A stretch of 64,000 nucleotides of DNA, taken from NCBI GenBank assembly GCA_964430755.1, contig CAYSFT010000003.1:1-64000 (forward strand), written 5' to 3'. Source of the DNA: Flemingiibacterium sp964430755 (GTDB lineage: Bacteria > Bacillota > Clostridia > Oscillospirales > CAG-272). The position numbers and the translations under genes are program-made. Positions 45,082-52,819 of the stretch are shown here, piece after piece. The notes beneath the pieces are model-generated. The model did no database searches, was not told where the DNA came from, and saw only the letters and a list, made by a program, of their open reading frames with translations. Every line of letters starts with the position of its first letter. Within the stretch, counting starts at the first letter, position 1.

Positions 45082-47832
45082 CTATTCTCCGCGGCGCAGT
45101 TCCATTTCCATGTATTCCTGCTTTGAGATAAGTACATCTCGCGGCTTCTGTCCCTGCGGCGCACTGACAATGCCCATCTGCTCCATCATGTCAATAAGCT
45201 TTGCCGCACGACCGTATCCGAGCTGCAGACGGCGCTGTATCAGCGAGGTCGATATCTTACCCGATTCAACCGCAAGCTGAATTGCCGGCTTGAGCATAGG
45301 ATCGCCGTCGTTTGCCTCCTCGTCCCCGTCGCCGAGAACAGTAGACTTCTTGTTACCGCAAAGCTGTGCCTCACGTTCGATGGTATCCATAACAGACTGA
45401 TCGTATTCCTTAGTGCCGTAATTATTCTTGATAAATGTCGTAACCTCTTCAACCTCATCGTCGGAAACGAAGCATCCCTGAACACGCATCGGCTTGAGGC
45501 TTCCGATAGGCGCATAAAGCATATCACCGCGTCCGATCAGCTTCTCTGCACCGACAGTGTCAATGATGGTACGCGAATCCACCTGGTTTGCGGTGGTGAA
45601 CGCAATACGCGACGGTACATTCGCCTTGATAAGACCGGTTACAACGTCAACAGACGGACGCTGTGTACCGATAACAAGATGCATACCTGCGGCACGTGCC
45701 TTTTGCGCAATACGGCAGATAGCCTCCTCAACATCGTCGCGAGCCATCATCATAAGATCGGCAAGCTCGTCGATAATAATAACGATAAGCGGCAGCTTTT
45801 CCGCATCGGGATCGTTCGCAACAGACTGATTATAGCCCTTAATGTTACGAACGCCTGCACCCTCAATAAGCTCATATCGGCGTTCCATCTCGGTGACTGC
45901 CCAGTGAAGCGCACCTGCCGCCTTTTTCGGATCGGAGACGACGGGAACAAGCAGATGAGGTATGCCGTTATAAACATTAAGCTCAACCTTTTTGGGGTCG
46001 ATCATAATAAACTTGACTTCATCGGGACGCGCTTTATAAAGCATCGAGATGATGAGAGAGTTAATACATACCGACTTACCCGAGCCGGTTGTACCTGCGA
46101 TCAGAAGATGCGGCATCTTGGCAACGTCAAGATAAACCGGAGCACCGGCAACGTCCATACCGAGCGTTGTCGTAACCTTGCTCTGCGAAGTCTTGAATGC
46201 ATTTTCTTCAAGAAGCTCACGGATATAAACCGTGGCAGTCGAACGGTTCGGAACCTCAATACCGACGGCTTCCTTGCCGGGAATCGGTGCTTCGATACGA
46301 ACACCGCTTGTTGCAAGATGAAGCGCGATGTCGTCAACGAGATTAAGGATGGAACGAACCTTGGTTCCAACCTCGGGCTGAAGCTCATAGCGCGTGATTG
46401 TAGGGCCGCGCGAAACATTGATTATCTTGGTTCTGACATTAAAGCTGCGCAGTGTTTCAACAAGCTTTGTTGCGGTCTGCTGTATTTCAGCGGACATATC
46501 GGAGTTTCCGCTTGAGGTGTCAAAGCGAAGAAGCGAAAGCGGCGGGAAAATATAATCGGGAACCTTTATCGGTTCAGCCTTGGCCTGTCCCTTTGAAACG
46601 CTCATGTATGTGTCCTCGGTGGGATCGTCCTCGCCGTAAACCTCGGTCATAATAGGTTCAAGCGCGAGTCTGCTCTTTTCAACCATAAGGTCAATTTCTG
46701 CAGATGTGACGATCTCCTCGCCGTCTCCCATCTCGGAAACATTCGCCGCACTTGTTTCATTCGTAGGCTCAACAAAAATTTTCGAAAGATCAATTTCATC
46801 GTTTTCGAGCGCCTCAAGCTCCTGCTCACCCGTCAGCGGCAAAGGCTTTATGCTTTCTCTGCTGACTGCCTCAATATCAAACGGAGGAGCATCCGATTCA
46901 ATTTCGTTAACAACGTCAAAAACAGACGGATCAATCGGCAAGTCGGGCACTGCTGCAGCATCGCTTTCAACAGCCTCGGCAGCATCGAAAAAGTCGCCGT
47001 CATCCTCCTCATCATTATCAATGATATCGTTAACCTGACGCTTTTTGTTTTCGCGCTTCATCGCACGTTCACGTTCAGCCGCCGCTCTTTGTTCTTCACG
47101 CTCTGCAATACGTGCGGCACGCTCAGCTTCATAATCGGCAAGCATCTGTTCGCGTTCAGCCTTGGAGTCACTCATGCGCGATGAGAAGCCTGCACGCAGA
47201 TCGCGTATTCCCGTGATAACATAAACCGCAAACATCTGCGGTGTCATACCGAAAAGGAAAATTCCGAAAAGGAGTATGAGTGCAATTGAGAATATCAGCG
47301 TTCCAACGAAGCCGAGTGCGGCAAATAACACATTTCCGAGAAGTCCTCCAATGATACCGCCGCCCTTTGAGTCGCATCCAAGCTTAAAAAGGTTGATAAG
47401 ATTAAATGTGTCAACACCCTCGACACCGCCATTTCTTGAAAAGGCATTAATGAGCACGGCAAGCAAGCTGACGCATATAACCGAAAAAGCGATTTTATAT
47501 CCGATCCGACCTGCGGCAATGTCGCGCTTCCAGAATACAGCAAGGTTAACAAGCAAGAACGGTATCATCCACGCGCCGCCCGAGAAAAATCCGAACATGA
47601 CATTTCGGATAAATCTGCCGACAAAGCCGGTTGCATCAACAAAATAGCTGATAAGTATAAAAACCGCAGCAAGCGAGAGAATATACGGCATCAATTGATG
47701 CAAAAGGCGCGACGGATCGCCACCCTTTGGAGAGGTGTTATTTTTTCCCTTTGCCGAGGATGACGCCCCGGATACGGCACGGGAAGATTTTTTAGTTGAT
47801 TTCTTTTTTGAGGGAGTTTTGTTTGAAGGCAT
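45082..47832 (-). CDS. ftsK: DNA translocase FtsK/SpoIIIE
   Basis: Membrane-anchored DNA pump for chromosome segregation at division or sporulation septa. In order: a Lys/Ser-rich start (1-45), four membrane segments (about 50-220), a charged, acidic linker (about 225-430), the RecA-like motor with Walker A GTTGSGKS and Walker B IIIIDELADL, and the C-terminal gamma winged helix (about 855-910, LIQRRLQLGYGRAAKLIDMME) that reads orientation sequences. Length 916 residues, normal. Whether it is the vegetative or sporulation version cannot be told. Confidence 0.95.
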   Translation of the reverse strand: MPSNKTPSKKKSTKKSSRAVSGASSSAKGKNNTSPKGGDPSRLLHQLMPYILSLAAVFILISYFVDATGFVGRFIRNVMFGFFSGGAWMIPFLLVNLAVFWKRDIAAGRIGYKIAFSVICVSLLAVLINAFSRNGGVEGVDTFNLINLFKLGCDSKGGGIIGGLLGNVLFAALGFVGTLIFSIALILLFGIFLFGMTPQMFAVYVITGIRDLRAGFSSRMSDSKAEREQMLADYEAERAARIAEREEQRAAAERERAMKRENKKRQVNDIIDNDEEDDGDFFDAAEAVESDAAAVPDLPIDPSVFDVVNEIESDAPPFDIEAVSRESIKPLPLTGEQELEALENDEIDLSKIFVEPTNETSAANVSEMGDGEEIVTSAEIDLMVEKSRLALEPIMTEVYGEDDPTEDTYMSVSKGQAKAEPIKVPDYIFPPLSLLRFDTSSGNSDMSAEIQQTATKLVETLRSFNVRTKIINVSRGPTITRYELQPEVGTKVRSILNLVDDIALHLATSGVRIEAPIPGKEAVGIEVPNRSTATVYIRELLEENAFKTSQSKVTTTLGMDVAGAPVYLDVAKMPHLLIAGTTGSGKSVCINSLIISMLYKARPDEVKFIMIDPKKVELNVYNGIPHLLVPVVSDPKKAAGALHWAVTEMERRYELIEGAGVRNIKGYNQSVANDPDAEKLPLIVIIIDELADLMMMARDDVEEAICRIAQKARAAGMHLVIGTQRPSVDVVTGLIKANVPSRIAFTTANQVDSRTIIDTVGAEKLIGRGDMLYAPIGSLKPMRVQGCFVSDDEVEEVTTFIKNNYGTKEYDQSVMDTIEREAQLCGNKKSTVLGDGDEEANDGDPMLKPAIQLAVESGKISTSLIQRRLQLGYGRAAKLIDMMEQMGIVSAPQGQKPRDVLISKQEYMEMELRRGE

Positions 47833-47861
47833 TTTTTGTCCCCTTTTTTGATGTATCTTTA

Positions 47862-47881
47862 AGTATAGTCCCGGCTATACT
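47862..47881. promoter_or_regulatory. Inverted repeat upstream of ftsK
   Basis: AGTATAG (47862-47868) and CTATACT (47875-47881) form a 7-bp inverted repeat around TCCCGG, 30 bases before the ftsK start and within the gap to the divergent TauE/SafE genes. It could be a regulator site or a leader hairpin; no match is recognised. Confidence 0.35.
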
Positions 47882-47949
47882 GAATTTATAATAAAAATAT
47901 ATACTTTATTATTATAACATATAATTTTAAAAATTACAACCCAAAAATT

Positions 47950-48348
47950 ATGATTAACATGAAAACTTTAACAAAATCATCAACAAAAACACTCTTTAAA
48001 ACCATATTTCTTGCATTTCTCGCGATCATTGCAGGTGTCGTCAACGGTTTTCTCGGAACAGGCGGCGGAATCGTACTCATGTTTGCCCTGTCAATCCTGC
48101 CGGCAGGTGACGATAATGCAGTGCGTGACCGTTTCGCCGCGCTTATCGCGGTCATACTTCCCCTCTCGCTAATATCCGCTTTTTCATACGGTGACAGCAT
48201 AGATTTTTCCGCCGCCACACCATTTCTCTTCCCGGGTATACTCGGTGGTGTTGTCGGAGCATTGCTTCTTGACCGTCTCAATGTTAAAATCGTGAAAAAG
48301 CTTTTTGCCGCGATGGTTATATGGGCCGGAATAAATTTTATACGGTGA
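47950..48348 (+). CDS. Half-size TauE/SafE (TSUP) membrane protein, first of a pair
   Basis: A 132-residue protein with about four membrane segments and the TSUP signature GVVNGFLGTGGGIVLMFAL near 27-45. Ordinary TSUP permeases have eight segments in two such repeats, so this is one half. Only a poor SD is visible; the in-frame ATG nine bases later (47959) is an equal candidate for the start. The next gene starts four bases after its stop and codes for the second half. The substrate is unknown (sulfite or other small anions in relatives). Confidence 0.82.
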   Translation: MINMKTLTKSSTKTLFKTIFLAFLAIIAGVVNGFLGTGGGIVLMFALSILPAGDDNAVRDRFAALIAVILPLSLISAFSYGDSIDFSAATPFLFPGILGGVVGALLLDRLNVKIVKKLFAAMVIWAGINFIR

Positions 48349-48352
48349 CTTT

Positions 48353-48700
48353 ATGATAAATTTTATAGTCGGATTTGCAACAGCGGTTCTTTCGGGACTC
48401 GGAATCGGCGGCGGCGGTTTACTCGTTATATGGCTCGTATTATTTTCATCCGTTGAACAACTCACCGCTCAAGGTATAAACCTCGTTTATTTTCTCTTTT
48501 CTTCAAGTGCGGCAATGCTCGTTCATTTAACAAAACGCCGCTTTAACTGGAAGCTCATCGGCTTTTTGATATTCTTCGGCTCGATTGGAGCGCTCATCGG
48601 CAGTCTGCTCGCCAAAAACACTTCGCCCGAGCTTATCAGAACAGCTTTCGGTATACTGCTCATCGGCTCGGGCGTTATGACATTATTTAAGAAAGGTTAA
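48353..48700 (+). CDS. Half-size TauE/SafE (TSUP) membrane protein, second of a pair
   Basis: A 115-residue protein with about four membrane segments and the second TSUP signature GLGIGGGGLLVIWLVL. With the gene before it (4-base gap) it should build one eight-segment permease from two chains. The reading frames differ and both begin with proper ATG codons, so this is more likely a stable split than a fresh frameshift. It ends 11 bases before the stop of the convergent blaR1-like gene. Confidence 0.82.
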   Translation: MINFIVGFATAVLSGLGIGGGGLLVIWLVLFSSVEQLTAQGINLVYFLFSSSAAMLVHLTKRRFNWKLIGFLIFFGSIGALIGSLLAKNTSPELIRTAFGILLIGSGVMTLFKKG

Positions 48701-48711
48701 AGCTTACGGTA

Positions 48712-50865
48712 CTAACGACCATCTGCGAAAGCCTTGTGCTCATTTATAAACTCTTCCACACCACCGTCACGGATGTCGATTCGGGTGTCAAGATCACCGG
48801 TTAATGTCAGATAAATATACATCGGTTCACTGTCTGTGTCACCTCCGCCTATCCAAAGCTCAAATTCTCCGTCCATCCTGTAAACGCGGATGTAGAGTCC
48901 CGAACCGGTTTCAATAAATTTGAACTCTGCAAAATCCTCCCATGTCAGGTTTCTCCCTTTTGCCGAGAGTTCAATCACCTTGTCAAGGGTGAGCTTAGCT
49001 TTAGGCAGATAGTCTGTAACTTTTACCGGGTTCCAAATCACTTCTGTCGGCGACTCATTTGAATAAAGCTCAAGCTTATCTCCATTCAACACCACCTTAA
49101 AGATATAATTACCTTCCTTGGGTGCAAGATAATCCTTACACATCATCTCATACCGTTCGGGATCATCTTTTGCGGCTTGAATGTAACCAACAGTGCTTGG
49201 ATCTCTGTTGTAATACTGATGTGTCATAGTGTAATTAAACACAGCTTCGTTGTCGGTTTCGTTCCAATCGGAGATCTCAAGGCTCAATATTTCGTAATAT
49301 GGATCATATGCTTTGTGAAATTCCTCTGCCAGAAATTCCTCTGTCGCTTTGTAAAGCTCACTTGAATAATAGGGCACGTCATTTTGCGTTTCATCTTCGA
49401 TAACTGTATCGGGAATGGCATATTCTATGCCCCAACCGTTCAAATTCGCATTCGGCTTCTTTCCCCATTCTTTAAGATATTCTTCAAAATCCTCCTTGGA
49501 AACGCTTTCGCCCTCAATGTAATACGAAATAATCGGCGTGAGCGAATCAGACTCGCTGTATGCAATTTTGTTTATCGTATATGTGTCGCCGTCAAATGAA
49601 ATTCTGCCAATTCCGTGATCTGCAACTCCGCTTGAAAATGAAAACGTGCCATCATATTTAAGCTCCGTAAACGCTCTGTACGGAAGCTCATATGCATATG
49701 CCCTCTCATCTGTATAGTGCACAATAAGGAAACCGTAATATTCATTGCTTCCCGCTTTCAGCCACAGTACATCTTCATAGGTTCTGTCGCCGTCGAGATC
49801 AATATGAGCAGAGTTGATAACAGTCACACCATAACGTTCTTCATATTCATGGATATACATTTCCTCTTTGCTTGCGGTGTCGTAAAGCAGAGTGTTGTGT
49901 ATTGTTTTCACTTCGTCAGGCTCTTTGGGATTCGTCAAAAAGCAAGCTGCTGTAACAATACATACCACAACCGCCAATATAACGATCCAGAATGCAGGCT
50001 TTTTGTAATTTAGCACAGTCCTTATCCTCTCTTTCACATTATTTTCGCCAAACGCAAGCGGACAGGCTGTAATCATCCGTCTATCGACGCTGCAATCGAG
50101 TAATGCCTCGGAATAATCTGCACGCTCGCTATCGTTCATATCACTGACAACACGCTCGTCACAAGCCATCTCTATATCACGGCAAAGAAGTATGTACGCA
50201 AGCCATATAACGGGATTGAACCAATGAACGGCAAGCAGGATAAACCCAAGCGGCTTCCATAGGTGGTCACGTCTGTGAAGATGCGCTTCCTCGTGCGCAA
50301 TAACGTAACTCATATTAACCGCATCAATGTTCTCCGGAAGATAGATACGCGGCTTGACAATGCCAAATACGAACGGTGAGCTTACCGCTTCACTCATATA
50401 GATATTATCTCGGAACAGCGTTGAATTTCGCACACGCCGCCAGACACATATGTAGCTTACAATCATATAGCCTGCCATTCCCGCAATACCGCAAAGCCAT
50501 ATGACGGTCATAACGAATTCGGCGCTGACTCCACGGTGTATCTCAATCACCGGCTCGTTTGGATGGTATTGTACAGTAACGTCATCAGCGATAATATCCT
50601 GCGTAATGGTATCGGGAATAATATCAACATCCGTATCGACATATGAGCTCGTTTCTTTAAGCGCAAACCTGTCAATATCAGGCATTAAGCTCAAAGAACT
50701 TTCCACCGAAAACGGGAAAACAAGACGTATTGCCACCAACGCCCATAAAAGAACATTCACCCATTTGGGAGCTTTTTTGAAAAACAGCCGTAAAAGTAAA
50801 ACCACAAGAACAAGTATGCTCGCGGATATGCTCATTTTGAGAAGCGTATAAATTAACTCGTCCAT
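48712..50865 (-). CDS. BlaR1/MecR1-type M56 metallopeptidase with a novel sensor region
   Basis: Membrane protease of the BlaR1 kind. It has four membrane segments in the first 310 residues and the zinc motif HEEAH in MSYVIAHEEAHLHRRDH (near 190), followed by the conserved DIEMACDERV. After the last membrane segment (about 282-302) comes an extracytoplasmic region of about 400 residues. It lacks the SxxK penicillin-binding motif of BlaR1, so the ligand is probably not a beta-lactam. The start overlaps the BlaI-type repressor stop by one base. Length 717. Confidence 0.88.
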   Translation of the reverse strand: MDELIYTLLKMSISASILVLVVLLLRLFFKKAPKWVNVLLWALVAIRLVFPFSVESSLSLMPDIDRFALKETSSYVDTDVDIIPDTITQDIIADDVTVQYHPNEPVIEIHRGVSAEFVMTVIWLCGIAGMAGYMIVSYICVWRRVRNSTLFRDNIYMSEAVSSPFVFGIVKPRIYLPENIDAVNMSYVIAHEEAHLHRRDHLWKPLGFILLAVHWFNPVIWLAYILLCRDIEMACDERVVSDMNDSERADYSEALLDCSVDRRMITACPLAFGENNVKERIRTVLNYKKPAFWIVILAVVVCIVTAACFLTNPKEPDEVKTIHNTLLYDTASKEEMYIHEYEERYGVTVINSAHIDLDGDRTYEDVLWLKAGSNEYYGFLIVHYTDERAYAYELPYRAFTELKYDGTFSFSSGVADHGIGRISFDGDTYTINKIAYSESDSLTPIISYYIEGESVSKEDFEEYLKEWGKKPNANLNGWGIEYAIPDTVIEDETQNDVPYYSSELYKATEEFLAEEFHKAYDPYYEILSLEISDWNETDNEAVFNYTMTHQYYNRDPSTVGYIQAAKDDPERYEMMCKDYLAPKEGNYIFKVVLNGDKLELYSNESPTEVIWNPVKVTDYLPKAKLTLDKVIELSAKGRNLTWEDFAEFKFIETGSGLYIRVYRMDGEFELWIGGGDTDSEPMYIYLTLTGDLDTRIDIRDGGVEEFINEHKAFADGR

Positions 50866-51233
50866 CAGTGTCCTCTCTTTCTTGCAAGGTCAATCATTGC
50901 CTGCAGTTCATCAAGCTCCTTATCGGAAAGTTTCTGTTTCTTTGTAAATGCCGCAAAGAATGCGGGAACAGAGCCCTCAAACTTGTCCTCCACAAATTCC
51001 TCAATTTCCGATGCCTGTGCTTCTTCTTTTGAAATGAGCGAGGTTACGATCATATTCTCGTTTTTCAGCACGCCGCGGTCAGACAAGCGCTTGATTACCG
51101 TGTATGTGGTACTCGGCTTCCAACCGAGCTGTTCCGCGCAAAGCTTTGAGAGCTCGGGACTTCGTATCGGCTCATGCTCCCACAGTATCAGGCAGAATTT
51201 ATATTCCTTTTCAAAAATTTTTGGTGTTTCCAT
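50865..51233 (-). CDS. BlaI/MecI-family transcriptional repressor
   Basis: A 122-residue winged-helix repressor. The family's N-terminal block LCLILWEHEP-type (here FCLILWEHEPIRSPELSKL) is followed by KPSTTYTVIKRLSDRGVL, the recognition helix region. It should be cleaved or released on a signal from the adjacent M56 protease. SD GGAGAT. Twin operators lie just upstream, so it is self-regulated. Confidence 0.92.
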   Translation of the reverse strand: METPKIFEKEYKFCLILWEHEPIRSPELSKLCAEQLGWKPSTTYTVIKRLSDRGVLKNENMIVTSLISKEEAQASEIEEFVEDKFEGSVPAFFAAFTKKQKLSDKELDELQAMIDLARKRGH

Positions 51234-51245
51234 TTCGGGATCTCC

Positions 51246-51300
51246 ATTCTAATGGATTAGATTGCATCTATATTCTAACAGATTAGAATAGAATTATCAA
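51246..51300 (-). promoter_or_regulatory. Promoter with twin operators of the BlaI-type repressor
   Basis: Minus-strand promoter TTGATA (51300-51295), 17 bases, TAGAAT (51277-51272). Operator 1 is an inverted repeat TATTCTAA-CAGA-TTAGAATA (51271-51290), covering the -10 and spacer. Operator 2 is ATTCTAA-TGGA-TTAGATT (51246-51263). Their centres are 26 bases apart. The sequence differs from the classic TACA/TGTA bla operator. Confidence 0.75.
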
Positions 51301-51351
51301 TAGCTTTGAAGAAAGATACATTTCGTTCATATTATACTTTGTCAGCCGAAA

Positions 51352-51385
51352 ATAAAAAATCCCGGAAAGTACGAAACCTTCCGGG
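51352..51385 (-). terminator. Terminator after prs
   Basis: On the minus strand CCCGGAA (51385-51379) pairs with TTCCGGG (51367-51361), then ATTTTTTATTTT. Confidence 0.88.
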
Positions 51386-51416
51386 TGATAATGTCATTTT
51401 TATAGATATGGAGAAA

Positions 51417-52532
51417 TTACTGATTTTCCTGCACCTTACGTTTTTCAACGAGATTGTGAATACGTGTAACAGGATTGAGAAGTGTGCTGATGGAGTGATC
51501 GTGATTAAGGGTGTCAATTATGTACGAAATGTACTTGCACATATTAACCTGAACATACCATTCGCGGCTCTTAAGTTCTTCTGTGCCGTAAATAAGGTTT
51601 GTGGTAAAGATTTTGTCGATGATGCCGTTTTCATAAGCTTCATCAAACTTTTCAAGACCGTTGCAGAAAAGACCGAAGGTGGAGAAAACGAATATACGCT
51701 TTGCGCCCTTGCCCTTTAACTGAAGCGCAACATCCAGCATGGATTCGCCGGAGCTTATCATGTCGTCAACAACAATCGCATCCTTGCCGTGGAGATCGCG
51801 TCCGAGGTATTCATGCGCCTCAATCGGGTTCTTACCGTCAACAACAACAGCATAGTTGCGGCGCTTATAGAACATACCAAGGTCAAGACCGAGCACCGAA
51901 GAATAGTACATACAACGGCTCATTCCGCCCTCATCGGGAGATACAACCGAAAGATGGTCGCGGTCAAGAATAATATCCGGCACATTCTTGCAGAGCGCCT
52001 TTATCATCTGATATGTGCAGCGTACATTTTCAAAACCGGAAAGCGGAATAGCATTCTGTACACGTGCATCATGTGCGTCAAAGGTGATAATATTGGAAAC
52101 ACCCATTGCAACAAGCTCCTGGAGTGCACTTGCGCAGTCGAGCGATTCACGGGAAGAACGCTTATGCTGACGTCCCTCGTAAAGCATCGGCATGATTACG
52201 GAAATGCGGCGCGCCTTACCGCCAATTGCAGCAATTACACGCTTTAAATCCTGATAATGATCATCGGGACTCATCGGTACGGTCATGCCGTACATTTTAT
52301 AAGTAACGCCGTAATTAAAGCAGTCGTTAACGATATAAACATCGTGACCTCTGAGCGATTCGTGAATAAGACACTTTGCTTCACCGGTACCGAAGCGAGG
52401 ACAATCCGCCTGCACCACAAAGCTCTTATCCGTTCCGCGCCATTCTTTCAAATAGGCATCAACCTGAGCTGTCAAACTCTCACATCCGCGTGTACCGATC
52501 ACACTGAGATCGCCGTATAAAGACTCGTTCAT
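51417..52532 (-). CDS. prs: Ribose-phosphate pyrophosphokinase (PRPP synthase), long form
   Basis: Makes PRPP from ribose 5-phosphate and ATP for nucleotide, His and Trp synthesis. The start at 52532 (MNESLYGDLSV) has GGAGGATTT upstream. It shows ITFDAHDARVQNAIP near 170, LSVVSPDEGGMSR near 210 and the PRPP loop AIVVDDMISSGESMLDVA near 270. At 371 residues it is about 55 longer than the common Prs, as in a subgroup found in Clostridia. A perfect palindrome in its leader (52556-52570) may be regulatory. Confidence 0.92.
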   Translation of the reverse strand: MNESLYGDLSVIGTRGCESLTAQVDAYLKEWRGTDKSFVVQADCPRFGTGEAKCLIHESLRGHDVYIVNDCFNYGVTYKMYGMTVPMSPDDHYQDLKRVIAAIGGKARRISVIMPMLYEGRQHKRSSRESLDCASALQELVAMGVSNIITFDAHDARVQNAIPLSGFENVRCTYQMIKALCKNVPDIILDRDHLSVVSPDEGGMSRCMYYSSVLGLDLGMFYKRRNYAVVVDGKNPIEAHEYLGRDLHGKDAIVVDDMISSGESMLDVALQLKGKGAKRIFVFSTFGLFCNGLEKFDEAYENGIIDKIFTTNLIYGTEELKSREWYVQVNMCKYISYIIDTLNHDHSISTLLNPVTRIHNLVEKRKVQENQ

Positions 52533-52555
52533 CTGTAAATCCTCCATCTGACTCG

Positions 52556-52570
52556 GTCATCATGACCGTA
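52556..52570. promoter_or_regulatory. Palindrome in the prs leader
   Basis: CGGTCAT-C-ATGACCG is a perfect 7-bp inverted repeat around one base, about 25 bases before the prs start and roughly 25 bases downstream of a TATAAT on the minus strand. It fits an operator for a small dimeric regulator or an mRNA hairpin; no match is recognised. Confidence 0.4.
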
Positions 52571-52768
52571 TTGCCAATATAATTACACTTATATTATAAC
52601 ACATATTTCGACAATTGGAAATAGTTTTTAAGATTTTTTAATATTTCATTAAAACTATATAAATCTCACCCTCATTTTTGGGCAAAATACTGTGCGGAAT
52701 TTTACAAAGAGTATACAATTCAATTATCTTCGTGATTGTACTTGCATATGCATTAAGCGTAAACAAAA

Positions 52769-52802
52769 ACCACTTGCATTTCAGGGTAAGAGTGCAAGTG
52801 GT
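52769..52802 (-). terminator. Terminator after valS
   Basis: A perfect 10-bp stem, ACCACTTGCA with TGCAAGTGGT, 14-base loop, followed on the minus strand by TTTTGTTT. Confidence 0.9.
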
Positions 52803-52819
52803 TCGCTTTTTATTCAAAT

